Of a DNA stretch of 5,204 bases, positions 1-5,204 are shown one piece after another. The notes beneath the pieces were generated by a model. It had not been told where the DNA came from. It worked only from the letters and a program-made list of their open reading frames with translations, and searched no databases. Within the stretch, counting starts at the first letter, position 1; each line of letters starts with the position of its first letter. The position numbers and the translations under genes were made by a program. Origin of the DNA: Erythrobacter sp. (GTDB taxonomy: Bacteria; Pseudomonadota; Alphaproteobacteria; Sphingomonadales; Sphingomonadaceae); contig JANQTR010000076.1 of the NCBI GenBank assembly GCA_030731635.1, positions 1 through 5,204 of the forward strand. The letters run 5' to 3'.

Positions 1-1025
1 TCGTTGAGGATCGCCTTGGTCCCCATCAACCCGCCCGCAGCCCCAGCCTCAGCCCAAGGCACGCCGAGCAGCCACATGAACGGCGCAAGGCACCAGCCAA
101 ACAGGCGTTTCAGGCTCAAGGCCTCGCCATCGATCAGCGGCAGCAGGGCGAGCGCCTGATCCACCAGCGCCACCAGCGCAAACACCACGATAATCACCGC
201 GATCACGGCAAGGAACAGCTGCATCCCGTCCATCGTGCCTTTGACAATGGCATCGATGCTCGATTCGTATTTCAGGCCGGGTTCGTCCTTCTCCACCGCC
301 GTCTGCGCATCGCCCGGCGTTGCCGGCACCATCAACCGCGCAATCAGCAGCGCGGCGGGCAGCGAAATCAACGAAGCGGAAATCATGTGACCCACCGCAT
401 CGGGTACGGTGTCGCGCAAGGTCGTGGCATACAGGATCAGGATCGCGCCGCTGATGGTCGCCATCGCCAGCACCATCACCTGAAACAGTTCCGCGCGGGT
501 CATCCGGTCAAAATAGGCGCGCACCACCAGCGGGCTTTCGACCACGCCGAGGAACATGTTCGCCCCGCCCGACAGGCCCACCACGCCGCTCACCCCAAGG
601 CTGCGGCGCAGCAGGTAGGACAGGCCATTGACCAGCCAGCGCAGGACGCCCCAATGCCACAGCAGCGCAGAAAGCGCGGAGAACACGATCACCAGCGGCA
701 GGATCTGGAAGGCGATCACCAGCGGCGGCTGCGCGCCGTCGGCCAGCGCGAACGGCAGGGGCGCACCGCCGAGGTATCCGAACATATAGGCTGAACCCTT
801 GAGCGTCGCCTGCTCCACCGCGCTAACGGCGCTGTTTGCCAGCCCGACCGCTGCCCAAACGGCAGGCACCCGCACGATCAGCACCGCCAGCACACCCTGC
901 AACGCCAGCGCGCCCGCGATCCAGCGCCAGCCGGGATGCGCGCGGCGGTTCTCGCTGAACGCCCAGGCGATACCCATCAAAACCGCGAGGCCGATGATCC
1001 CCCGCAGTTGGTCAAACAGTTCCAC
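1..1025 (-). CDS. Concentrative nucleoside transporter (CNT/NupC family), C-terminus beyond window
   Basis: Inner-membrane symporter; characterised CNT proteins import nucleosides using a Na+ or H+ gradient. The visible 341 residues are very hydrophobic, with probable membrane spans near 8-22, 36-52, 103-123, 180-200, 214-232 and 268-290. The family signature is clear: the HP1 re-entrant loop motif GANMFLGVVESPLVVRAY at 154-171, with the conserved substrate-site Glu at 163, and GLMGTKAILN at 332-341, which leads into the conserved NE(F) motif exactly where the window ends. CNTs are usually about 400-430 residues, so roughly 60-90 are missing. The GTG start is the first possible start after the in-frame TAG of the upstream gene. 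It has a short AGG 5 nt upstream, overlapping that stop codon, and the 6-bp gap implies co-transcription. Oddity: the Gln-Thr that precedes the Glu in Vibrio cholerae CNT is Val-Val here, so substrate preference should not be copied from that protein. Family is near certain; substrate is unknown. Confidence 0.93.
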   Translation of the reverse strand, partial: MELFDQLRGIIGLAVLMGIAWAFSENRRAHPGWRWIAGALALQGVLAVLIVRVPAVWAAVGLANSAVSAVEQATLKGSAYMFGYLGGAPLPFALADGAQPPLVIAFQILPLVIVFSALSALLWHWGVLRWLVNGLSYLLRRSLGVSGVVGLSGGANMFLGVVESPLVVRAYFDRMTRAELFQVMVLAMATISGAILILYATTLRDTVPDAVGHMISASLISLPAALLIARLMVPATPGDAQTAVEKDEPGLKYESSIDAIVKGTMDGMQLFLAVIAVIIVVFALVALVDQALALLPLIDGEALSLKRLFGWCLAPFMWLLGVPWAEAGAAGGLMGTKAILN

Positions 1026-1031
1026 GCGGGC

Positions 1032-3173
1032 CTACCCCCGCATCCAGGCGTGATAGCGTTCCACCCACTTCAGCACCGCTTCGGGCTTGTGCGCTTTCTT
1101 CCAGTTGCCAGCCGCAAACTTGTTGGCTTCGGCCATGGTCGGATAGGAATGGATCGTGCCGAGGATCTTGTTGAGACCGATCCCGTGCTTCATCGCCAGC
1201 ACATATTCGGCCAGCAATTCGCCTGCGTGCGCGCCGACGATGGTCGCGCCGAGCACGGTGTCCTTGCCGCCTGCCGGGGTCAGCACTTTGACAAAGCCCT
1301 TGGTCTCGCTTTCGGCAATCGCGCGGTCGAGATCGTCGATTTCATAACGGGTGACTTCCACGGCGATGCCCTGCTCGGCTGCCTCGCGTTCGTTGATGCC
1401 GACGCGCGCGATTTCGGGGTCGAGGAAGGTCACCGCCGGGATCACGCGGTAATCGGCCTTGAACTTGCGGAACATGCCGAACAGCGCGTTGACGCTGGCG
1501 TACCAGGCCTGATGGCTGGCGGTATGGGTGAACTGATACGGCCCGGCGACGTCGCCTGCGGCAAAGATATTGGGGAATTTGGTGGCGAGGAATTCGTCGG
1601 TGGTGACGGTTCTGGCGGTGTCGACGCCAATCGTCTCCAGCCCGAAGCCAGTCAGCCGCGCCTTGCGCCCAACCGCGACGATCAGCGCGTCGAACGGCAC
1701 TGGCACTTCGGCCCCGTCAGCTTCGGTGATCAGCACGCCATCCTCAATCCGCACCGCCTTGTGACCGGTGAGCAGGCGCACACCCGATTCCGTCAGCACG
1801 GCGCGGGCAAGGTCTGACACATCATCATCCTCGCGCCCCAGCACCTGCGCGGCCATTTCCACCTGCGTCACCTGCGAACCGAGCCGCGCCAACGCCTGCG
1901 AAAGCTCGCACCCGATTGGCCCGCCGCCCAGCACAGCGATGCGCGCCGGGGCTTTGTCCATCTGCGCAAACGCGTCCCACATGGTCTCGCTCGTCAGATA
2001 ACCGCTGGTGTCCATGCCGGGGATCGGCGGCACCACCGGCTCCGCGCCCGACGCGATGATGATGCTGCGCGTCGTCAGCCGCTGGCTTCCGCCATCATTG
2101 CGCGCAATTTCGACCGTCCACGGATCGATGATCGTGGCATAGCCCTTGACCACATCGACGCCCAGATCGGTGTAGCGTTCGACGCTGTCGTGCGGTTCAA
2201 TCGCCTTTACCGTATCCAGCACGCGCGCCATCACCGCCTTGAACGGCACCTTGGGTTCGACCGGTTCCAGCCCATACCTGTCAGCATGGCGCATCATCGC
2301 GGCGACCTTGGCGCTCTTGATGATTGCCTTGGACGGCACGCAGCCGGTGTTGAGGCAATCGCCGCCCATTTCGTTAGCCTCGACCAACGTGACGCTCGCC
2401 TTCACTTGCGCGGCGATATAGGCCGAAACGAGGCCCGCTGACCCGGCCCCGATCACCACCAGATTGCGGTCGAACTTTTTGGGACGCGTGAACCCGGCGT
2501 AGACTTTGCGGCGTTTGATAAAGCCGGTCACCAGCTTGGCCAGCCACGGCACGATGCCAAGGAACACGAAAGAGCCGATCAGCACCGGCGAAAGCAGCCC
2601 GCTGGTGCTTTCGATCCGCGCAAGCTGCGTGCCTGCGTTCACATAGGCAATCGTGCCGAGCAACATGCCCAACTGACTCACCCAGACATAGGTCCATGTG
2701 CGGATGCGGGTCAGGCCCATCACCAGATTGACGACGAAGAACGGAAAGGCCGGGATCATCCGCAGGCTGAACAGATAAAACGCCCCGTCGCGCTCCAGCC
2801 CGGCGTTGATCGCCTTAAGCCGCTCGCCAAAACGCGCCTCGATCGTATCGCGCAGGACATAGCGCGAGGACAAGAACGCGAGCGTCGCTCCGATGGTCGA
2901 AGCGAAAGAGACAAGGATCGTCCCCGTCACGAGGCCGAACAGCGCACCCGCCGCCAGCGTCATGATCCCCGCGCCCGGAATCGAGGCCGCCGTCACCGCG
3001 ACATAGATCGCAAAGAACCCAGCGAGCACCGCCACCGGATTTTCGGCGTAGAAAGCCTCCCACTGGCTGACCGCCTGCTTGATCCCTTGAAGCGTGAAAT
3101 ACTGGCCAAGGTCGAAGATGAAATAGGCCGCAACAATGGCGGCCAGCGCGGCGAGGATGATAATTTTCTTCAC
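1032..3173 (-). CDS. Bifunctional TVP38/TMEM64 (VTT) membrane domain – FAD-dependent disulfide-type oxidoreductase fusion
   Basis: A 713-residue fusion. Residues 1-220 form a VTT/DedA-like membrane domain with spans near 4-22, 47-66, 70-102, 130-152, 163-183 and 195-216. It carries the family hallmark R138-x2-P141-x2-P144-x4-N149. A basic linker (220-236) should lie in the cytoplasm. Residues 237-713 are a complete pyridine nucleotide-disulfide oxidoreductase: FAD motif GAGSAG (242-247), redox-active CLNTGC (C273/C278), NAD(P) motif GGGPIG (416-421) with Glu439 ending the next strand (favouring NADH), a second FAD motif around GD (540-541), and a C-terminal dimerisation domain with His675-x2-Pro-x3-Glu682. 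Electron acceptor is unknown. GTG at 3173 was chosen because AAGGA lies 6 nt upstream and the protein then starts with a positive charge and a membrane span. An ATG at 3206 (11 residues longer) has a poor ribosome site but is possible. It sits 41 bp after a flavoprotein gene and 6 bp before a transporter gene. Automated tools may call it mercuric reductase, which the residues do not support. Confidence 0.95.
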   Translation of the reverse strand: MKKIIILAALAAIVAAYFIFDLGQYFTLQGIKQAVSQWEAFYAENPVAVLAGFFAIYVAVTAASIPGAGIMTLAAGALFGLVTGTILVSFASTIGATLAFLSSRYVLRDTIEARFGERLKAINAGLERDGAFYLFSLRMIPAFPFFVVNLVMGLTRIRTWTYVWVSQLGMLLGTIAYVNAGTQLARIESTSGLLSPVLIGSFVFLGIVPWLAKLVTGFIKRRKVYAGFTRPKKFDRNLVVIGAGSAGLVSAYIAAQVKASVTLVEANEMGGDCLNTGCVPSKAIIKSAKVAAMMRHADRYGLEPVEPKVPFKAVMARVLDTVKAIEPHDSVERYTDLGVDVVKGYATIIDPWTVEIARNDGGSQRLTTRSIIIASGAEPVVPPIPGMDTSGYLTSETMWDAFAQMDKAPARIAVLGGGPIGCELSQALARLGSQVTQVEMAAQVLGREDDDVSDLARAVLTESGVRLLTGHKAVRIEDGVLITEADGAEVPVPFDALIVAVGRKARLTGFGLETIGVDTARTVTTDEFLATKFPNIFAAGDVAGPYQFTHTASHQAWYASVNALFGMFRKFKADYRVIPAVTFLDPEIARVGINEREAAEQGIAVEVTRYEIDDLDRAIAESETKGFVKVLTPAGGKDTVLGATIVGAHAGELLAEYVLAMKHGIGLNKILGTIHSYPTMAEANKFAAGNWKKAHKPEAVLKWVERYHAWMRG

Positions 3174-3179
3174 AAGGTT

Positions 3180-3184
3180 TCCTT
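3180..3184 (-). promoter_or_regulatory. Ribosome binding site deciding the GTG start of the fusion gene
   Basis: Read on the minus strand this is AAGGA with a 6-nt spacer to the GTG at 3173-3171. The competing ATG at 3206-3204 has only GGCGTAACCACC before it and no purine-rich box at proper distance, so this site favours the shorter protein. Confidence 0.65.
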
Positions 3185-3214
3185 GCCCGGTCTTCGTTTC
3201 CCGCATCGCGGTGG

Positions 3215-4312
3215 TTACGCCGTCCCCGCCAGCGCTGCGTATTTCGCAATCCAGCGCCGATCGATCCAGTGCTTCAATCGCAGCACCCACGCGCCCTCGG
3301 CAGAAAGGGGGCCATAGCTGGCAATCGCCGATCCGTCGCCGGTGTTCATCAGATAAAGATTGTTCCAGCGTGGATGATATTCCTTGTGCGGTTCCCTCCC
3401 CGCCAAGGCTGCGCGCAGGTTTGCGGCCAGCACCGGCCCTGCAAACACCGCATGCACCCCCGAATGGGCCAGCACGCGGTCGGTGCGCGCGGCGACATCG
3501 CCAGCAGCAAAGATATGCGGGTGCGAGGGGGAGCGCTGATCGGCGCCGACCGCGATGAAGCCTGCTGCATCCACCGCCAGCCCGCTTGTCCGCACCCATC
3601 CCGGCGCAGCGCTGCCCAGCGCGGCGATGATCGCGTCCGCCGGTTGCAGCGACGTCTCACCCGCCATGATCGCACCGCCTACGATCCGCGCATTGGCGAG
3701 GTGGAGGGCTATGCCCTGCCGCGCCAGCGCTGCGGCCACCCGCCGCTGCACACCGCGCGCAAAGCCGGGGAGCAAGCCGCCCGCCCCTGCCACCAACGCC
3801 ACATCGGCGGGCGCACCGGCGCGATTGCGGAGCGCAAAAGCCAGTTCCACTCCGCCCGCGCCGCCGCCTGCCACCACCACGCGGGCAAGCGCGGGTAGCG
3901 CCGCCAGACGATCCACAAAACCGCCAATCGGACGCACATCGATCACCCGCGGATCATCGCCCAGCAGCGCCGCTGCGCGCCCTTCGCCGCCCGTATCAAT
4001 CGACGCGATGTCGAACCGTAACCGCTCACCCAACGCCGTGGTCACCATCCGCGCTTCTGCGTCAATCGCGGCGCAGCGGTCCAGCGCCAGCTCGACCCCC
4101 GCCCGCGCCGCCAGCGCGGCCAGATCGACCAGCCCATCGTCGCGGTGATGCTGTCCGGCGATCCACCCCGGCACCATCCCGGAATAACGCAAATGCGGCT
4201 GCGGGGTCAGCAGCACCGCGCGCGCACCGCTCGGCACCCCGTGCCGGATCCAGTCCGCCAACACCGCCACATGGGCATGTCCGCCGCCAATCAGCAGCAC
4301 TGTCTGCGTCAC
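3215..4312 (-). CDS. FAD-dependent oxidoreductase, NDH-2-like, SelD-N-terminal-domain family (stand-alone)
   Basis: A 365-residue flavoprotein. It opens with the FAD-binding LIGGGHAHV (7-15), whose GGGHAH form marks the family found either alone or fused to the N-terminus of SelD (selenide, water dikinase). Also visible are LRYSGMVPG (41-49), a second dinucleotide-binding motif AGGGAGGVE (148-156), the FAD-closing AAGDVA (269-274), and the family's C-terminal segment with YLMNTGDGSAIAS (320-332) and LKHWIDRRW (346-354). No SelD kinase domain follows, and there is no CxxC or CxxxxC disulfide, so it resembles type II NADH dehydrogenases more than thiol reductases. Likely cytoplasmic or peripheral on the inner membrane; electron donor and acceptor are not known. 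The GTG at 4312 was chosen because it directly precedes the dinucleotide-binding strand and has AAGGAAAGG upstream; a TTG at 4363 would add 17 residues of no family character. It is the first gene of a probable three-gene unit and is transcribed away from the ABC exporter gene. Confidence 0.92.
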   Translation of the reverse strand: MTQTVLLIGGGHAHVAVLADWIRHGVPSGARAVLLTPQPHLRYSGMVPGWIAGQHHRDDGLVDLAALAARAGVELALDRCAAIDAEARMVTTALGERLRFDIASIDTGGEGRAAALLGDDPRVIDVRPIGGFVDRLAALPALARVVVAGGGAGGVELAFALRNRAGAPADVALVAGAGGLLPGFARGVQRRVAAALARQGIALHLANARIVGGAIMAGETSLQPADAIIAALGSAAPGWVRTSGLAVDAAGFIAVGADQRSPSHPHIFAAGDVAARTDRVLAHSGVHAVFAGPVLAANLRAALAGREPHKEYHPRWNNLYLMNTGDGSAIASYGPLSAEGAWVLRLKHWIDRRWIAKYAALAGTA

Positions 4313-4320
4313 TCGTGCTG

Positions 4321-4329
4321 CCTTTCCTT
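4321..4329 (-). promoter_or_regulatory. Ribosome binding site for the NDH-2-like gene
   Basis: Read on the minus strand it is AAGGAAAGG, with the last AGG ending 8 nt before the GTG at 4312-4310. This supports the GTG over the upstream TTG at 4363, which lies 5' of the box. Confidence 0.6.
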
Positions 4330-4445
4330 GCGTGCATCGACCTGTGTGTGGTTCATTGCCCAACGTTCAGCTACGGGCAAGCTTTGCACGCTATCGGAGC
4401 GCGGCATGTGATAGTATCTCTTTTTGCTGGTCGCCACGGCATATC

Positions 4446-4459
4446 TGCAAGAAATTGCA
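4446..4459. repeat. Short inverted repeat TGCAA-N4-TTGCA
   Basis: Perfect 5-bp arms around GAAA, in the most A+T-rich part of the intergenic region. The size fits a small dimeric-regulator half-site pair, but arms this short occur by chance; function is not shown. Confidence 0.3.
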
Positions 4460-4485
4460 CATAAACCGCTGCTGGAACCGCAAGT

Positions 4486-4508
4486 GCATTGGGTGATTGA
4501 CCCAGTGC
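4486..4508. repeat. Inverted repeat GCATTGGGT-N5-ACCCAGTGC
   Basis: Nine-base arms with a single T/G mismatch (wobble in RNA) and a 5-base centre GATTG. It contains the -35-like TTGACC at 4497-4502 on the plus strand. No T-run follows on either strand, so it is not a standard terminator; an operator is the better guess. It is the strongest dyad in the divergent region. Confidence 0.5.
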
Positions 4509-4602
4509 GGTAAAGCTGATGTTGCACTGCACGCATCCATTTCCGGCCTTCGGGGCGGCTGGTTGCAAAAACTGGCCGCATCCCGGATTGTGCCGATTGG
4601 CG

Positions 4603-4632
4603 CGAACCGGAAACCGGGCGAAACAGGTTTCG
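4603..4632. repeat. GAAAC repeat cluster with perfect palindrome CGAAAC-AG-GTTTCG
   Basis: CGAAAC (4619-4624) and GTTTCG (4627-4632) form a perfect 6-bp inverted repeat with a 2-bp centre. A further GAAAC (4610-4614) lies exactly 10 bp upstream of the one at 4620-4624, and a related CGAACC is at 4603-4608. GAAACC at 4610-4615 could alternatively pair with GGTTTC at 4626-4631. The cluster ends 5 nt before the exporter's ribosome site, a position suited to a repressor or to an RNA structure that affects translation. Confidence 0.4.
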
Positions 4633-4637
4633 ATATT

Positions 4638-4643
4638 GAAAGG
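4638..4643 (+). promoter_or_regulatory. Ribosome binding site for the ABC exporter gene
   Basis: GAAAGG with a 5-nt spacer to the ATG at 4649, fixing that start. It lies directly after the palindrome at 4619-4632, so a protein bound there or RNA folding could affect initiation. Confidence 0.6.
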
Positions 4644-4648
4644 CTGCA

Positions 4649-5204
4649 ATGGCAGACGAAAGCCAACATTACGGCTCGCAGATTTCGCTGGCAAAGTTCT
4701 TCAGGATTTTCTTCGAGATCCTCAAGCCCGAAGCGAATTTCTACTGGCTTGCTGCGGTCTATGGCGTGGGCATCAGCCTGCTTTCGCTGGCGACGCCGAT
4801 TTCGGTGCAGATGCTGATCAACACCATCGCCAACACCGCTTTGACAGCGCCGCTGGTGCTGCTGACGCTGACATTGTTCGGCCTGCTGCTGATTTCCAGC
4901 CTGATCTATGCCCTGCGGGTGCACCTGATGGAGGTGTTCGCACGGCGGTTCTATGCGCGCATGGTGGCGGAAATTTCGCTGATATCGGTCTATGCGCAGA
5001 ATCCGTTTTTCGGCGACCTGAAGGCCAGCCCGCTGTTTAACCGATATTTTGACGTGGTCTATGTGCAAACAGCGATCCCGATCCTGATCATTGGCGGGTT
5101 CACGGTGCTGTTGCAGATTGCAGTCGGGTTCGTTCTGGTCTCACTCTACCACCCCTATTTCCTCGGTTTCACGCTGGTGATGATCGCGCTGATCTGGGTG
5201 ATCT
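4649..5204 (+). CDS. ABC exporter, type I transmembrane domain (HlyB/MsbA-like), C-terminus beyond window
   Basis: The first 185 residues of an inner-membrane exporter subunit. After about 30 polar residues come spans near 32-52, 68-88, 143-165 and 167-185. The segment LATPISVQMLINTIAN (47-62) matches the end of TM1 in type I exporters, and LRVHLMEVFARRFYARMVAEI (89-109) fits the intracellular loop region after TM2. No C39 peptidase domain precedes the membrane part, so it is not a double-glycine bacteriocin processor. The ATP-binding domain would lie outside the window, so a half-transporter with fused ATPase is inferred, not seen. ATG at 4649 has GAAAGG 5 nt upstream. Substrate cannot be told; type I protein secretion, lipid export or another hydrophobic cargo are all possible. 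It diverges from the flavoprotein operon, so any shared regulation would act through 4313-4648. Confidence 0.82.
   Translation, partial: MADESQHYGSQISLAKFFRIFFEILKPEANFYWLAAVYGVGISLLSLATPISVQMLINTIANTALTAPLVLLTLTLFGLLLISSLIYALRVHLMEVFARRFYARMVAEISLISVYAQNPFFGDLKASPLFNRYFDVVYVQTAIPILIIGGFTVLLQIAVGFVLVSLYHPYFLGFTLVMIALIWVI

Larger units (their letters stand above)
4313..4648. other. Divergent intergenic regulatory region
   Basis: 336 bp between the minus-strand flavoprotein operon and the plus-strand exporter gene, expected to hold both promoters. The open frames crossing it have no family features and are not credible genes. It holds three short inverted repeats (4446-4459, 4486-4508, 4619-4632), a -35-like TTGACC at 4497-4502 on the plus strand without a convincing -10, three copies of TTGCAC (4384, 4455, 4522), and an A+T-richer stretch around 4409-4466. 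No rho-independent terminator, tRNA or recognisable riboswitch was seen. Promoters could not be placed with confidence on either strand. Confidence 0.7.

Noticed and set aside
387..794. 135-residue plus-strand frame rich in His, Gln and Arg
   Set aside because: It is antisense to clear CNT membrane segments and has low-complexity composition typical of a shadow frame.
936..1817. 293-residue plus-strand open frame
   Set aside because: It is antisense to the oxidoreductase domain and the CNT start, has the His/Asp/Arg-rich composition of a high-GC shadow frame, and shows no domain.
3174..3599. N-terminal extension of the fusion protein to an 855-residue frame starting at 3599
   Set aside because: It overlaps the C-terminal third of the well-supported flavoprotein gene in another frame, is Arg/Gly/Cys-rich without family features, and a good ribosome site supports the start at 3173.
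3555..4148. 197-residue Ala/Ser/Pro-rich plus-strand frame
   Set aside because: It is antisense to the NDH-2-like gene, which carries several exact family motifs.
4412..4417. -10-like box (TACTAT on the minus strand, ATAGTA/TAGTAT on the plus strand)
   Set aside because: No acceptable -35 element lies at 16-18 bp on either strand.
4543..4558. Possible hairpin CCGGCC-TTCG-GGGCGG as a terminator
   Set aside because: It has an internal G-G mismatch and no following T-run, and it sits inside a divergent region where no terminator is expected.
4604..4629. Possible EcfG (general stress sigma) promoter GAACC-N17-GGTT
   Set aside because: The -35 is CGAACC where GGAAC is expected, the -10 is GGTT not CGTT, and the start of transcription would fall nearly on the ribosome site.
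4391..5068. 225-residue minus-strand frame crossing the intergenic region and the exporter
   Set aside because: It is antisense to the exporter's membrane spans, is Gln/His/Arg-rich, and has no recognisable family.

Overview
The window is high in G+C and densely coding. Its codon choice and gene content suggest an alphaproteobacterium, most plausibly a sphingomonad or Erythrobacter-type lineage. That placement is an inference from general character, not from a marker gene. No mobile element, RNA gene or CRISPR array is visible.

Layout: positions 1-4312 hold three genes on the minus strand, read from right to left. The first (3215-4312) is a stand-alone FAD-dependent, NDH-2-like oxidoreductase of the family also found fused to the N-terminus of selenophosphate synthetase (SelD). 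The second (1032-3173) is a two-part protein: an N-terminal TVP38/TMEM64 (VTT/DedA-like) membrane domain joined to a complete class I disulfide-type flavin oxidoreductase. The third (1-1025, cut by the window edge) is a concentrative nucleoside transporter (CNT/NupC family). Gaps of 41 and 6 bp suggest one transcription unit. All three genes appear to start with GTG. A 336-bp divergent intergenic region (4313-4648) follows and holds several short inverted repeats. From 4649 a plus-strand gene runs off the right edge; it encodes the transmembrane part of a type I (HlyB/MsbA-like) ABC exporter.

How the genes may work together: both flavoproteins have visible dinucleotide-binding motifs, and one is physically tethered to the membrane through its VTT domain. 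A reasonable hypothesis is a membrane-associated redox pair that passes electrons from NAD(P)H to a lipid-soluble or small-thiol acceptor. The nucleoside transporter may be an operon passenger or a functional partner; the sequence does not say. The fusion protein is easily misnamed mercuric reductase, but it lacks the mercury-specific residues and keeps the His/Glu pair of lipoamide dehydrogenase or glutathione reductase.
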